From the NCBI RefSeq assembly GCF_001974875.1, contig NZ_MTQD01000015.1:62001-126000 (forward strand): a DNA stretch of 64,000 nucleotides, written 5' to 3'. The position numbers were made by a program, and so were the translations under genes. The stretch comes from Pseudoalteromonas sp. EB27. GTDB lineage: Bacteria > Pseudomonadota > Gammaproteobacteria > Enterobacterales > Alteromonadaceae. Under the pieces are notes generated by a model. It did not search any database. It was given only the letters and a program-made list of their open reading frames with translations, and was not told where the DNA came from. How positions within the stretch are numbered: position 1 is the first letter of the stretch; each line of letters begins with the position of its first letter. Shown here one piece after another: positions 34,117 to 44,127 of this stretch.

Positions 34117-35061
34117 CTAATCAGTTCGTTTTTTTGCGCGAGGATGAGTATTGTCGTACACCTTGGCTAAATGTTGAAAATCTAAATGCGTATACACTTG
34201 TGTAGCCGACAAACTACTGTGCCCTAGTAACTCTTGCACGGCGCGTAAATCACCAGATGATTCTAAAATATGTGACGCAAACGAGTGGCGTAACTTATGC
34301 GGGTGAACCTGCGAGCTAATGCCTTGTTTTATTCCCCACTCTTGCATACGCAGACGCACTTGGCGAATTGAAATACGATTTTTTTGGCTACTTAAAAATA
34401 CGGCTATTTCATCGGGCTTTGCAAACTGAGGGCGTATTGTGAGCCATTTTTTTAGTGCGTCTAACGCTTTTTTACCAACCGGAATTAACCGCTCTTTATT
34501 GCCTTTACCACGCACTAAAATTTCGCCATTGGCAGCGCTAATATCTTGCATGTTAGCGCCAACTAACTCGCTTATACGCAGCCCTGATGAATACATCAAC
34601 TCCATCATCGCTTTATCTCTAATTGCGAGAGGTTCGTCGTCGGGTATTTCGAGTAAGCGTGCCATTTGATCTACATCGAGATTTTTAGGTAGAGGCTTCG
34701 CAAACTTAGGGCCTTTTATACCTATTGCCGGATTATGGTAGTGCGATTGCTCGGCAATATTTTTTGCTTTTAAAAACTTATACAAGCTGCGAATACAACT
34801 GAGCTTTAAGCTAATTGTACGGCCACTTAATTGTTTTGAGCGCAGCGCCATGCTGTAGCGGCGAATATGCTCGCCTTGCACGCCAAACCAGTCGTCACAC
34901 AATTTGCTAAAATAAAGGGCAGCAAAGCCAAGTTGGCTTACGTATTGGTTAACTGTGTGCGCTGAATATTGTTTTTCAAACTTTAAATAATCGCTAAATA
35001 GCGTTATGGGTGTGCGCCAGTTGTCGCTTAACTCAGTGGTATTAGGCGCATCGTCACTCAT
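34117..35061 (-). CDS. xerC: Site-specific tyrosine recombinase XerC
   Basis: Tyrosine recombinase of 314 residues that works with XerD at dif to resolve chromosome dimers. The N-terminal SAM-like core-binding domain (about 14-105) is followed by the catalytic domain with Arg162 (SGLRISEL), Lys186, His255, Arg258 (HPHKLRHSFASH), His281 (LGHSSL) and nucleophile Tyr290 (TQVYTHL). All catalytic residues are present. Its ATG overlaps the stop of the DUF484 gene by 4 bases, and the gene order matches E. coli, so this is the chromosomal XerC and not an integrase. Confidence 0.94.
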   Translation of the reverse strand: MSDDAPNTTELSDNWRTPITLFSDYLKFEKQYSAHTVNQYVSQLGFAALYFSKLCDDWFGVQGEHIRRYSMALRSKQLSGRTISLKLSCIRSLYKFLKAKNIAEQSHYHNPAIGIKGPKFAKPLPKNLDVDQMARLLEIPDDEPLAIRDKAMMELMYSSGLRISELVGANMQDISAANGEILVRGKGNKERLIPVGKKALDALKKWLTIRPQFAKPDEIAVFLSSQKNRISIRQVRLRMQEWGIKQGISSQVHPHKLRHSFASHILESSGDLRAVQELLGHSSLSATQVYTHLDFQHLAKVYDNTHPRAKKRTD

Positions 35062-35669
35062 GCTAGTTTTTGCAACCGCAGATGTAATGCGTTTATAAAG
35101 TCGAGTACAAAAAGATTATCTTGAGCGGGCTCAAAATGGTTTACGTTACTGCTACCAAACGCCAAAATAGCGATAGGGTGCTTAGTGTCGCCAATTAAAT
35201 AAATTGCGGCAGATTGTGTATCTTCACTAAATAATTGTTCGCGCTCTTGCTGATTAATACGTCCTAAATAATGTCCTGAATGGGTCAGGCGATGCGCAAT
35301 AAGCTCGCCGTACTCGGGGTTATATTTTACTAATTTGCAGTCGTTAACATCTTCACTTGAGCAGATTATATTACGTAGATTATTTGCAAGAGTGTCAAAA
35401 TTGTCATGATTCCAAAGCTGGCGATGGCACTGGCTAAACAAACGATATACAAGCTCGTTTTGCGTTGCATGCTTGCTCATAGCGTCTATTTGGCTTTTTA
35501 AAAGCGTGTTGTGCTCGCGTAATTGGCGTTGCTGAATATGTACTAGCGACGTTGCACCTTGAGCTTGTTGTTGCAGCTCAAGTTGTGCAAGCAGCTCAGG
35601 ATGATGAACTAGAAAATCAGGATGTTGTTGTAAGTAAGCAATAACCTGTTCTTTACTTAGCTCGCTCAT
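35058..35669 (-). CDS. DUF484 family protein (YigA-like)
   Basis: Cytosolic protein of 203 residues with the DUF484 pattern. The N-terminal [19 protein letters not shown] segment is followed by a coiled-coil-like stretch with [12 protein letters not shown] (about 40-70). A GAF-like C-terminal domain follows (about 80-200), ending [21 protein letters not shown]. The role is unknown; it is almost always found between dapF and xerC. It overlaps both neighbours by 4 bases (ATGA), showing tight translational coupling. Confidence 0.9.
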   Translation of the reverse strand: MSELSKEQVIAYLQQHPDFLVHHPELLAQLELQQQAQGATSLVHIQQRQLREHNTLLKSQIDAMSKHATQNELVYRLFSQCHRQLWNHDNFDTLANNLRNIICSSEDVNDCKLVKYNPEYGELIAHRLTHSGHYLGRINQQEREQLFSEDTQSAAIYLIGDTKHPIAILAFGSSNVNHFEPAQDNLFVLDFINALHLRLQKLA

Positions 35670-36496
35670 AGCGCTACTTGCCCGTCGAACACATGCTCTG
35701 CGGGGCCTGTCATACGTACAGGATGACCTTCACCACTCCAACGTACTTGTAAGCTACCGCCTGGTAAATCTACTTGAACGGTTGTTGATAACTTATTTTG
35801 CATATGACCAATAACCATTGCTGCACACGCACCTGTGCCACAAGCTAGGGTTTCGTTAACGCCGCGCTCCCACACTCTTAATTTAATATGTTCTTGCGAT
35901 ACAACCTGCATAAAGCCAATGTTCGCTTTTTGTGGAAAACGTTCATGGTTTTCAAGTAATGGACCCAATATATCAACTTGCGCGGTGGTTACGTCGTCAA
36001 CCTCTAGCACACAATGCGGGTTACCCATAGATACCGCGCCACTAAATACAGTGTGTTCTTCGGTTCTAATAATATAAGTAAGCTCGCGTTTGCTGGCTTT
36101 TAACGGAATTTTACTTGGCTCAAAATTAGGATGACCCATGTTAACGGTTACTTGACCGTCTTTTTCAATGTAGAGCGTTAAGTTGCCCGACTTGGTCGAC
36201 ACAGTAATTTTATGCTTGTTAGTAAGGCCCTTCATGCGTACAAAGCGTGCAAAGCAGCGTGCGCCGTTACCACATTGTTCTACTTCGGTACCGTCGGCAT
36301 TAAATATTCGATAATGAAAGTCGAGATCGGGAGAGTACGGCGCTTCAACCATCAGCAATTGGTCAAAGCCAATGCCAAAATGGCGATCTGCCAATTTTTT
36401 GATTTGATCTCGCGACAAAAAAACATTTTGTGTAATGTTATCAATCACAACAAAGTCGTTGCCTAAGCCGTGCATTTTGGAAAAATTAACTAACAT
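35666..36496 (-). CDS. dapF: Diaminopimelate epimerase
   Basis: Interconverts LL- and meso-diaminopimelate for lysine and peptidoglycan synthesis; 276 residues. The two catalytic cysteines are Cys75 (EQCGNGARC) and Cys219 (LACGTGAC). N-terminal [15 protein letters not shown] and RIFNADGTE are hallmark segments. It lies downstream of lysA, whose product acts on the meso form, and overlaps the DUF484 gene by 4 bases. A hairpin lies in the 64-bp gap after lysA. Confidence 0.95.
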   Translation of the reverse strand: MLVNFSKMHGLGNDFVVIDNITQNVFLSRDQIKKLADRHFGIGFDQLLMVEAPYSPDLDFHYRIFNADGTEVEQCGNGARCFARFVRMKGLTNKHKITVSTKSGNLTLYIEKDGQVTVNMGHPNFEPSKIPLKASKRELTYIIRTEEHTVFSGAVSMGNPHCVLEVDDVTTAQVDILGPLLENHERFPQKANIGFMQVVSQEHIKLRVWERGVNETLACGTGACAAMVIGHMQNKLSTTVQVDLPGGSLQVRWSGEGHPVRMTGPAEHVFDGQVAL

Positions 36497-36516
36497 AGCG
36501 CTCTAATTCGGTTTTG

Positions 36517-36542
36517 CTCTGTGCTAATCATGCCACAGAGCA
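36517..36542 (-). other. Hairpin between lysA and dapF
   Basis: Perfect 8-bp stem GCTCTGTG / CACAGAGC with a ten-base loop, about 20 bp upstream of dapF. No T run follows on either strand, so it is not a standard terminator. It may affect mRNA processing or stability. Confidence 0.45.
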
Positions 36543-36560
36543 GCTAGTAGACAAAAACGT

Positions 36561-37814
36561 TTATGGTAAAACTTTCTCACCTTGATAAAGGCTTTCAATA
36601 GTTTCGCGTTCACGAATAAGATGATGCTGCTGACCATCTACCATTATTTCTGCAACACGCGGGCGCGAGTTGTAGTTTGAACTCATGGTAAAGCCATATG
36701 CACCCGCACTTCGCTGTGCGAGTAAGTCGCCTTGTTTAAGCGCTAGCTCACGATCTTTTCCTAAAAAGTCGCCGGTTTCGCACACAGGGCCCACAATATC
36801 AAAGTTGTGAGTAGGTGTTTCGTCGTCGCGAACTGATACCGGAATAATTTTTTGCCACGCTTGATAAAGCGCAGGGCGAAGCATGTCGTTCATACCTGCA
36901 TCTACAATGGCAAAAAATTTGTCTTGGTTTTGTTTAATAAATTCAACTTGAGTAACTAAAATACCTGCGTTAGCTGCAATAGCGCGCCCTGGTTCAAAAA
37001 TTAGTTCAAGGTGTTTATAGTTAGCTAAGCGCTCGGTAACTTGCGCTGCATATTCACTTGGGTGCGGTGGTTGCTCGTTGTTATATGGTACGCCTAAACC
37101 ACCACCAATATCTAAGTGAGTTAGCTCAATACCATTAGTTTTTAGCTCATCAATAAGCGCCATTAATTTATCAAGGGCTTCTAAAAATGGTCTTACTTCA
37201 GTTAATTGAGAGCCAATATGGCAATCAACACCAATAATTTTTAAGCCCGGTAAAGCAGCTGCTTGTTGATAAACACTTACAGCCGTTTGAATATCAATAC
37301 CAAATTTATTTTCTTTCAAACCAGTAGAAATATACGGATGTGTTTTTGCATCTATGTCTGGGTTTACGCGAATAGAAATAGGCGCTTCTAGGTTAAGCTC
37401 GCAAGCCACTTCAGAAATACGCTCAAGCTCAGAGGCCGACTCTACATTAAAACATTTAATCCCCAATTTTAATGCGTAAGCTATTTCGTCGGCTGTTTTA
37501 GCCACGCCCGAAAAAACCACTTTAGAAGCATCGCCTCCCGCTTTAATTACACGTGCAAGTTCGCCTTTGGATACAATATCGAAACCCGATCCTAGGCGCG
37601 CTAATATATTAAGCACGGCAATATTTGAGTTTGCTTTTACTGCGTAGCATACCAAGCTTTTATGATTTTTAGTGGCGTTAGCAAACGCTAAGTAATGGCG
37701 CTCAAATGTAGCACGCGAGTACACATAACACGGCGTACCGTATTGCTGCGCTATGCTTGCCACACTTACGTCTTCGGCAAATAATTGGTTGTTTTTGTAG
37801 TTAAAATAATCCAT
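36561..37814 (-). CDS. lysA: Diaminopimelate decarboxylase
   Basis: PLP enzyme that makes lysine from meso-diaminopimelate, the last pathway step; 417 residues. The TIM-barrel domain carries the PLP-binding Lys60 (CYAVKANSN), DIGGGLGVPY and EPGRAI. The active-site Cys lies in GPVCETGDFLG in the C-terminal beta domain, followed by GAYGFTMSSNYNSRPR. The start codon directly follows the lptM stop. Location between lptM and dapF is common in several gammaproteobacteria but not in E. coli. Confidence 0.95.
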   Translation of the reverse strand: MDYFNYKNNQLFAEDVSVASIAQQYGTPCYVYSRATFERHYLAFANATKNHKSLVCYAVKANSNIAVLNILARLGSGFDIVSKGELARVIKAGGDASKVVFSGVAKTADEIAYALKLGIKCFNVESASELERISEVACELNLEAPISIRVNPDIDAKTHPYISTGLKENKFGIDIQTAVSVYQQAAALPGLKIIGVDCHIGSQLTEVRPFLEALDKLMALIDELKTNGIELTHLDIGGGLGVPYNNEQPPHPSEYAAQVTERLANYKHLELIFEPGRAIAANAGILVTQVEFIKQNQDKFFAIVDAGMNDMLRPALYQAWQKIIPVSVRDDETPTHNFDIVGPVCETGDFLGKDRELALKQGDLLAQRSAGAYGFTMSSNYNSRPRVAEIMVDGQQHHLIRERETIESLYQGEKVLP

Positions 37815-38009
37815 TTATTGCTCCTGACTTTGCAATGTTTTGGCTTGTTCAGCAGTAGTGACTGGCTGAGCTGTATTTTGAGGTTGGTTTTGCTCTGTTT
37901 GTTGCTCTGGTAAATATAACGGACCGCTTTGTCCGCAGCCAGCTAAGGCGCTTAACAGTACAGTGCTTATTAATAGTTTTTTTAATTGTAAGGTATGTGT
38001 CGCTTTCAT
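37815..38009 (-). CDS. lptM: LPS translocon maturation lipoprotein LptM (YifL)
   Basis: Small lipoprotein of 64 residues. The signal helix ends in the lipobox LAGC (Cys25), followed at once by the conserved GQSGPLYLPEQ segment that defines LptM/YifL. The rest is a Gln/Thr-rich low-complexity tail. In E. coli it assists correct disulfide formation and assembly of the LptD-LptE outer-membrane LPS translocon. It heads the lptM-lysA-dapF operon and is divergent from cyaY, as in E. coli. Confidence 0.85.
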   Translation of the reverse strand: MKATHTLQLKKLLISTVLLSALAGCGQSGPLYLPEQQTEQNQPQNTAQPVTTAEQAKTLQSQEQ

Positions 38010-38177
38010 TAGATTAATACGGTTGCTGGCTTTATAATCGCAGAGTAACAGAATATCTAAAAAATGCAGCTATTCGCGGATGATTTTATTCCTGTTACAC
38101 TAGCTGCACATTTTTAAAGCTAATTCAAAGCTAAAACGTACCCAATATTAGGCGGCTCGCCTGCAAAGGAAATAACA

Positions 38178-38501
38178 ATGACTGAACACGAATATCACCA
38201 ATTAGCCGAAGCTCTTATGTTCACTATTGAAGAGCAAGTTGATGATTGCGAAGCTGATTTAGATTACGAATCGGCACAAGGTATTTTAGAAATTATTTTT
38301 CCTGATAAAAGTAAAATAGTGATTAACAAGCAAGCACCTCTTCATCAAGTATGGGTTGCGACTAAGTTTAACGGACATCATTTTGAAATGCGTGATGGGT
38401 TATGGATCGATAACCGCTCTGGCGCTGAATTTTGGGCATTTATAAATGAAGCCTCAACTCGTCAAGCAGGCCAAGAAGTTAAGTGGCAATCATCACTATG
38501 A
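38178..38501 (+). CDS. cyaY: Frataxin homolog CyaY
   Basis: Iron-binding protein of 107 residues that modulates iron-sulfur cluster assembly. The acidic first helix ([14 protein letters not shown]) is followed by the beta sheet with [21 protein letters not shown] and the C-terminal [18 protein letters not shown], all typical of frataxins. Length and divergent position to lptM match E. coli. AAGGAAA precedes the ATG. The stop overlaps the start of the next gene (ATGA). Confidence 0.94.
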   Translation: MTEHEYHQLAEALMFTIEEQVDDCEADLDYESAQGILEIIFPDKSKIVINKQAPLHQVWVATKFNGHHFEMRDGLWIDNRSGAEFWAFINEASTRQAGQEVKWQSSL

Positions 38502-39154
38502 GTTTAGAATTTGTAGAATATGCAGCCCAAAGTGAGCACAAAGCAACGGTTATTTGGTTACATGGTTTAGGTGACTCTGGGGATGGTTTTGCACCAGTAG
38601 CTCCGCAGCTTAATTTACCAAGTGAGCTTGGTATACGGTTTGTTTTTCCGCATGCGCCAGAACAACCGGTCACCATAAATGGTGGCATGGAAATGCGCTC
38701 TTGGTACGATATTAAATCTATAGAATTAGATAAACGTGCCGATGAACAAGGCGTAAGGGATTCGGCTGCAAAGGTAGAAGAGTTAATTAATAAAGAAATT
38801 GCTAATGGCATACCTGCTAATAAAATTATTTTAGCTGGTTTTTCTCAAGGTGGTGTTGTGTCGTTACATTTAGCGCCGCGCTTTGAGCAAAAGCTTGGGG
38901 GTGTTATGGCGCTTTCTACTTATATGTGTGTGCCGCAAAAATTTGCTGATGAAGCAAAGCATACTGATTTAAACGTATTTATGGCTCATGGTAGCCAAGA
39001 TAACGTTGTACCGCATAGTGCGGGAAGAAGTGCGTTTGAAGTATTAACAGCACATAACATGGATGTAAGCTGGCAAGAATACCCAATGGCTCACCAAGTT
39101 TGCGCAGAAGAATTGCAAGCTATTCGCCAATGGTTAATTGCTCGTTTAAGCTAA
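38498..39154 (+). CDS. Alpha/beta-hydrolase, carboxylesterase/phospholipase type
   Basis: Cytosolic serine esterase of 218 residues in the acyl-protein thioesterase/carboxylesterase (Abhydrolase_2) family. The oxyanion region is [13 protein letters not shown]. The triad is Ser116 (GFSQGG), Asp168 (HGSQDNVVP) and His199 (MAHQVC). Length and pattern match bacterial esterase II enzymes acting on short-chain esters. The ATG at 38498 overlaps the cyaY stop by 4 bases; a GTG 15 bases earlier is the alternative. No signal peptide. Confidence 0.88.
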   Translation: MSLEFVEYAAQSEHKATVIWLHGLGDSGDGFAPVAPQLNLPSELGIRFVFPHAPEQPVTINGGMEMRSWYDIKSIELDKRADEQGVRDSAAKVEELINKEIANGIPANKIILAGFSQGGVVSLHLAPRFEQKLGGVMALSTYMCVPQKFADEAKHTDLNVFMAHGSQDNVVPHSAGRSAFEVLTAHNMDVSWQEYPMAHQVCAEELQAIRQWLIARLS

Positions 39155-39176
39155 TTTTGGAATCGCTGAGGTCAAT

Positions 39177-40154
39177 ATGAGTCAAAAAATAGTTATTAAA
39201 GCAAATGTTAAACGCGAACTACAAGAGAGTGTACCAACGGTAAGCTACGAGTGGAATTGGCGTCGTATTGTGAGTATTGCTATGTTGGTATTAATGACCT
39301 CTGCAGCAGTTGTGTATGGCTTAACAACGTCAGCCAGTGCAGAGCAAGGTGAGCATCCAAATGAGCAGGAACAATTTTTAAATTTTAGCAATAACGCTCA
39401 AAACCAAGCAAGCGTTGAAGTAACGGATGTTGAGCTTGAATCATCAGTAAACAATAGCCCTAATGAGCCTGCAGAGGTAATGCAAGCTCGGATTGAACCG
39501 TTGTCAGCTGAGCAAAATGAGGTTGAGCAAAACATATCAATTAATGCACCGGCTAAAGCGGATTCTGTAAATACTGATACAGTTTTACTAGCTAACAACG
39601 ATATTGTGATTGATCAAAGTGAGAGTATTAATACTGAGTTAAACTCAGACCTTGATAATGATCTACAAGAAGAAACCGAAGAAGCTCAAAACGTAGCTGA
39701 ACCTGCTAATCAAACAGAGTTACTTTTAGATTTAGAAAGTGATGATGGTGCATTGAGTGGCACTGAAGGTTTTTCACCGACAGCACAAGTGGCAAGTGTG
39801 GCATTGGGCGCGCAAATAGACACAGGTAAAATTAGCCGTGCAGTACTTACTCGCAAAGTAAGTAAACGTGAACCTACTAATGTGTTTGCTGCTGATATTA
39901 GATTAAGTCAGTTTGATGAAGGACTATCGTTTTTTAGCGAGATTAAAAATCTTCAAGGCCAGCAAGTTAAGCATATTTGGTCGTTTGAAGGTGAAATTAT
40001 GGCTGAAATTACACATGATGTTACTTCGCCTCGCTACAGAACGTACTCAACAAAAAATATCATGGACTCACAAACAGGCCATTGGCGTGTTGATGTAGTT
40101 GATGAGCAAGGCAATTTAATTGCCCAAAAAGAATTTAGAATTTTAGCTGAATAA
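39177..40154 (+). CDS. DUF2914 domain membrane protein
   Basis: Bitopic inner-membrane protein of 325 residues. A short basic cytosolic N-terminus is followed by one helix (about 33-52) and a long acidic, Asn/Gln/Glu-rich periplasmic linker (about 55-205). The C-terminal DUF2914 domain (about 235-323) includes IKNLQGQQVKHIWSFEGE and TGHWRVDVVDEQGNLI. Function unknown; the domain is thought to have a beta-sandwich fold. It lies 22 bp after the esterase gene and 35 bp before hemC on the same strand. GAGG precedes the ATG. Confidence 0.8.
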   Translation: MSQKIVIKANVKRELQESVPTVSYEWNWRRIVSIAMLVLMTSAAVVYGLTTSASAEQGEHPNEQEQFLNFSNNAQNQASVEVTDVELESSVNNSPNEPAEVMQARIEPLSAEQNEVEQNISINAPAKADSVNTDTVLLANNDIVIDQSESINTELNSDLDNDLQEETEEAQNVAEPANQTELLLDLESDDGALSGTEGFSPTAQVASVALGAQIDTGKISRAVLTRKVSKREPTNVFAADIRLSQFDEGLSFFSEIKNLQGQQVKHIWSFEGEIMAEITHDVTSPRYRTYSTKNIMDSQTGHWRVDVVDEQGNLIAQKEFRILAE

Positions 40155-40189
40155 AGCTAGCTAAACGCAGTAATTAATTGGATACCCCT

Positions 40190-41128
40190 ATGATAGAAAA
40201 AACAAAATTAGTACGCATTGCAACGCGCAAAAGCGCCTTAGCACTTTGGCAGGCCGAATTTGTGAAAGCAGAGCTTGAGCGTTTTCATGCAGATGTGCGC
40301 GTAGAATTAGTCCCAATGTCGACGCAAGGGGATATCATTTTAGATACGCCATTGGCTAAAATAGGCGGTAAAGGCTTATTTGTTAAAGAGCTAGAGCAAG
40401 CAATGTTAGATGGCCGAGCTGATATTGCCGTACATTCTATGAAGGACGTACCAGTAGAGTTCCCAGAAGGATTAGAGCTGTATACTATTTGTGAGCGTGA
40501 AGATCCGCGTGATGCGTTTGTATCAAACAATTTTGCTAATTTAAACGAGCTACCACAGGGCGCCATTGTGGGTACTTCTAGCTTACGCCGTCAGTGCCAA
40601 ATTAAAGCACTTCGCCCTGATTTAGATATTCGTGATTTGCGCGGTAATGTAAATACGCGTTTAGGTAAATTAGATGACGGCCAATACGATGCTATTATTT
40701 TAGCGGCTGCAGGGCTTATTCGTTTGAAAATGGAGTCGCGTATTGCTGACTACATTGAGCCAGAAGTGTCATTACCGGCAAATGGTCAAGGTGCTGTAGG
40801 TATTGAATGCCGTATTGATGATGAAGTAACAAAAGCATTACTTGCACCACTTGAGCATACCCAAACACGTATTCGCGTAAACGCAGAACGTTCAATGAAC
40901 CGCTATTTAGAAGGTGGTTGCCAAGTTCCTATTGGTGCTTATGCATTAGTTGATGGCGAGCAGGTACATTTGCGTGGTTTAGTTGGTGCTGTTGATGGCA
41001 GCGAAATTTTACGTGACGAAGTAACAGGTCATGTAAATGATGCAGAAGAACTAGGTATTGAGCTTGCTAAAAAATTATTAGCTCAAGGCGCAGACAAAAT
41101 ATTAGCTGAAGTTTATAGAGACGCATAA
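40190..41128 (+). CDS. hemC: Hydroxymethylbilane synthase
   Basis: Porphobilinogen deaminase, 312 residues, joins four porphobilinogen units in haem synthesis. [38 protein letters not shown] and [13 protein letters not shown] form the active-site surface. Cys244 in [11 protein letters not shown] carries the dipyrromethane cofactor. The ATG at 40190 is preferred over an in-frame TTG at 40178. The stop codon is followed without gap by hemD, so the four haem genes are one operon. Confidence 0.95.
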   Translation: MIEKTKLVRIATRKSALALWQAEFVKAELERFHADVRVELVPMSTQGDIILDTPLAKIGGKGLFVKELEQAMLDGRADIAVHSMKDVPVEFPEGLELYTICEREDPRDAFVSNNFANLNELPQGAIVGTSSLRRQCQIKALRPDLDIRDLRGNVNTRLGKLDDGQYDAIILAAAGLIRLKMESRIADYIEPEVSLPANGQGAVGIECRIDDEVTKALLAPLEHTQTRIRVNAERSMNRYLEGGCQVPIGAYALVDGEQVHLRGLVGAVDGSEILRDEVTGHVNDAEELGIELAKKLLAQGADKILAEVYRDA

Positions 41129-42970
41129 ATGACACATATTCTGATAACTCGGCCCGAAGGAAAAGGCGCAGCCCTTGCACAGCAATTAGAGCAAGCGGGT
41201 TATCAGGCGTCTTTATTTCCGGTATTAAAAATAACGCATTTAACACCCTCCAGTACTGAACTTAGTCCGCTGTTAAATGCAGATAAAATAATATTTATAT
41301 CGCAAGATGCAGTCAGTGCACTTTCGCAATTAAAACCCGATATAAATACCAAAGCGCAGTTTTATGCAGTTGGACAACAAACAGCCGACATTATATATGA
41401 GCAATTTGGTGTGCGCGCAGCAGTACCGAAGCAGTATGATTCAGAAGGGTTACTTGCGCTTAAATCACTCGCCGAGGTTGATGGCAGTAATATAGTGTTA
41501 GTTAAGGGGCAAGGTGGCCGCCCTGAGTTAGCTAAAACGCTGAAAGAGCGCGGTGCTTTTTTAAATAATTGTATTGTGTATAAACGTGAACCCACAGAGA
41601 GTATTACTCCTAACTGGCCAGACCACTGGAAAAGCCAGAATGTACACGGTATAGTCATAACAAGTAATGCAGCAGTTGATGCTATATTTAAAAGCCTTAC
41701 TGCACACCAACTACAATGGTTACAACAGTGCCGATTTTATGTTGCAAGCGAGCGGATAGCCGCTTATTTAAAGTTGCAACAGGTAAGTTCGGCTAATATA
41801 CACATTGCAGCAGGGGCAAGCGATAATGCTATGTTTACCTGCATAAATCAGCAAGGTAGCAACATGAGCGAACAGTCAAAGCCAGTTACGGCAGAAAAAG
41901 CCACACCAACAATAGCTAACACGGCCTCAGCTAAATCAGCTAAGCAAGAGCCAGCAGCCGCTAAAAACACTGCAGATAAAAATAAACAAAAAGTTAGCAA
42001 AGTTGCAGTGCTTGCACTTCTTATTTCGCTAATTGTGGCCTCAGGCGTGGGTTACGAGTTTTATCAAAAATTAAATGCGGGTAAGGCTCAAAACCTGGCC
42101 GCGAATGAGTTGAGTGAGCAAAATAAGTCACTCGCCCAAGAGCTGCAAGCACTTAAGTCAGCACAATCTAATTTGCAGCAAGCGCTATTTAATAGTGAGA
42201 AAAAAGTTGCCGCAGCACTCAGTGAAAGTGCAACTCAAAATCAGCAAGAACTAAAAGCAGCTTTGCAAAAAGCGCAGCAACAAGGTTCGTCTTTAAATCC
42301 ACAAGAAGTGACCAGCTTGCAGCGTATGGCTGAATTTAAACTATGGGCTGAAAAAGATTACCAAGGCACTAGTGCTGTTTTAAAGCGCTTAGATGCATTA
42401 CTTAGCGAACATCCAGGAACAGTTGAAGTTCGCCAAGCTATTATGCAAGACATACAAACACTTGATAGCCTTAAACCTATAGCAACAGAGGCTATTTATT
42501 TACAGTTAAATAGTGTGTTAACTAGTGTTGATAACTTAGTTTTTAATGCGGTTAACTTGCCAGAAGAAGCGGCTGCAATAGATGAAAACGCTTTAAGTGA
42601 TGACGTGAGTGATTGGCAGCAAAATCTGAGTAATAGCTGGAATAAAATTGTGGATAGCTTTATTACTATTCGCCAGCACGAAGGTGTTTCCATTGAGCCA
42701 TTACTTACGGATCAAGAGCGCCATTTAATAAATCAACGTATAAAGCTTAATATAACTCAGGCACAAGATGCACTTATGAGTAAGCAGGCGAGTATTTTCT
42801 TTAGCGCCTTAAGTGAAGCAAAACGTTTAGTTGGTGAGTACTTTAAGCAAGACGATGATACAACTAAAATGGTACTTAAAGTGTTGTCTAAACTTGAAAA
42901 AGAGCAGCTTAACTTTAATCCCAAAGTAACCTTAAACAGTACACAAAAGGTTAAGGAGTGGGCGCAATGA
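41129..42970 (+). CDS. hemDX: HemD-HemX fusion: uroporphyrinogen-III synthase plus HemX domain
   Basis: Continuous frame of 613 residues. Residues 1 to about 245 are uroporphyrinogen-III synthase (ILITRPEGKG, FISQDAVSAL, GQGGRPELAKTL, ITSNAAVDAI), which cyclises hydroxymethylbilane. From Met246 (MSEQSKPV) the sequence is a HemX protein: Ala/Lys-rich cytosolic tail, one membrane helix (about 289-309), coiled coil (about 325-400) and a helical periplasmic domain. No stop codon separates the parts. AAGGT six bases before the internal ATG at 41864 suggests that HemX may also be translated on its own. HemX function is unclear. The end overlaps hemY. Confidence 0.88.
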   Translation: MTHILITRPEGKGAALAQQLEQAGYQASLFPVLKITHLTPSSTELSPLLNADKIIFISQDAVSALSQLKPDINTKAQFYAVGQQTADIIYEQFGVRAAVPKQYDSEGLLALKSLAEVDGSNIVLVKGQGGRPELAKTLKERGAFLNNCIVYKREPTESITPNWPDHWKSQNVHGIVITSNAAVDAIFKSLTAHQLQWLQQCRFYVASERIAAYLKLQQVSSANIHIAAGASDNAMFTCINQQGSNMSEQSKPVTAEKATPTIANTASAKSAKQEPAAAKNTADKNKQKVSKVAVLALLISLIVASGVGYEFYQKLNAGKAQNLAANELSEQNKSLAQELQALKSAQSNLQQALFNSEKKVAAALSESATQNQQELKAALQKAQQQGSSLNPQEVTSLQRMAEFKLWAEKDYQGTSAVLKRLDALLSEHPGTVEVRQAIMQDIQTLDSLKPIATEAIYLQLNSVLTSVDNLVFNAVNLPEEAAAIDENALSDDVSDWQQNLSNSWNKIVDSFITIRQHEGVSIEPLLTDQERHLINQRIKLNITQAQDALMSKQASIFFSALSEAKRLVGEYFKQDDDTTKMVLKVLSKLEKEQLNFNPKVTLNSTQKVKEWAQ

Positions 42971-44076
42971 TAGGGCTAGTTATTTTAATTGTAGCTATTG
43001 TTGTTGTACTAGCGGTTACTCCATTTGTGCTAGATGAAAAAGGTTATGTACTTATTTCGTTTAACAACACGACGATAGAAGGCACGATAGTATCGTTTTG
43101 TATAATGGCAGTCATTACCGCTGTTGTTTTATATTTAACATATAAGCTAATCCGTTACTTATTATCGATTTATCATAATACTAAACATGGCTTTTTTGCA
43201 CGTAGCCAAGAGCGCAAACAAGCAGCTATTGAGCAGGCTCTGTGGAGTGCTATTAATGATGATTACGAGCACGTAGAAAAGGCTCTATCGGGTAATAGCG
43301 TACCAGATAAGTTTGAAGATATTCGCTTAGCATTACTTGCAAAAGCAGCGCTTGCTAATAATCAAACAGATAAAGCACTTGAGCGTTTATTTGAAATAAG
43401 CCCAGAACATCAATTAAAAGTAGCAAAGCTATGGTTGGCAAGTGGCGACAGTAGCGCGATTGAATCACAAATGCGTATTAGCGCAGAAGCTAAAAAAGCC
43501 ACCGCACTTGAGTTAAAACTTTATGCAGAAGTATTGGTACAGCAACAACACTTTAGTGCGCTTGAAGAGTTTTTACCGCGTTTACTACGCAAAAAAGCAC
43601 TTACTGATGCACAGTGGACGCAGTTATTTAGTGCTTACTTTAATGCGTTAGATGCAGGTCAACTGAGTGAAAAATATAAACAACTACCTAAAAAACTGCA
43701 AGTTCATGCACACACTGCTTATTTAATGCAAATGGCGCAAGCGGGTCAATTGGCTGTTATTGAGGGTGACCTAATTAAAATGGTTAAACACAACGAACAG
43801 CATGCGCAACTGGCTAATATATTAAGTAAAGCGACGTCTGCCGATGCAGCTAAACTGCAAGTAAGCATCCAAGATCGTCTAAAAAAGGATGATTCAAATA
43901 ACTCATTATTACTTGCATTGGCTTGCCTGGCCAACGCGCAAGGTGATTATGACTTAGCAGCTAGGATTTTTGATAAAGCACTGAATAGTGACAATAAAAA
44001 ACAGTTCTCTGAACAAGCTGTTTTAAGTTATAAAAATAGTGCACAGGCAGAAAAGGCGCTCGTTTTATATCAATAA
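42967..44076 (+). CDS. hemY: HemY, TPR-containing membrane protein of the haem operon
   Basis: Inner-membrane protein of 369 residues ending the hemC-hemDX-hemY operon. Two N-terminal helices (about 2-20 and 40-62) are followed by the HemY_N signature around FFARSQERKQAAIEQALW and a TPR-like helical domain to the C-terminus (LACLANAQGDYDLAARIFDKAL). It is not the protoporphyrinogen oxidase also called HemY in Gram-positives. The ATG at 42967 overlaps the hemDX stop (ATGA) and has AAGGAG eight bases upstream; a GTG at 42958 is less likely. Confidence 0.88.
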   Translation: MIGLVILIVAIVVVLAVTPFVLDEKGYVLISFNNTTIEGTIVSFCIMAVITAVVLYLTYKLIRYLLSIYHNTKHGFFARSQERKQAAIEQALWSAINDDYEHVEKALSGNSVPDKFEDIRLALLAKAALANNQTDKALERLFEISPEHQLKVAKLWLASGDSSAIESQMRISAEAKKATALELKLYAEVLVQQQHFSALEEFLPRLLRKKALTDAQWTQLFSAYFNALDAGQLSEKYKQLPKKLQVHAHTAYLMQMAQAGQLAVIEGDLIKMVKHNEQHAQLANILSKATSADAAKLQVSIQDRLKKDDSNNSLLLALACLANAQGDYDLAARIFDKALNSDNKKQFSEQAVLSYKNSAQAEKALVLYQ

Positions 44077-44127
44077 ATGACTACACTATAACTACTTAGC
44101 ATTTTTTGTAGTCCAGGAGCACAAGCA

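Noticed and set aside
34117..35061. Tyrosine recombinase as a sign of a mobile element
   Set aside because: Gene order (dapF-DUF484-xerC-yigB) and sequence identify chromosomal XerC; no attachment sites or cargo are seen.
44077..44120. Terminator after hemY (GACTACA / TGTAGTC)
   Set aside because: The stem is only 7 bp with a loop of about 20 bases and no T run after the second arm.
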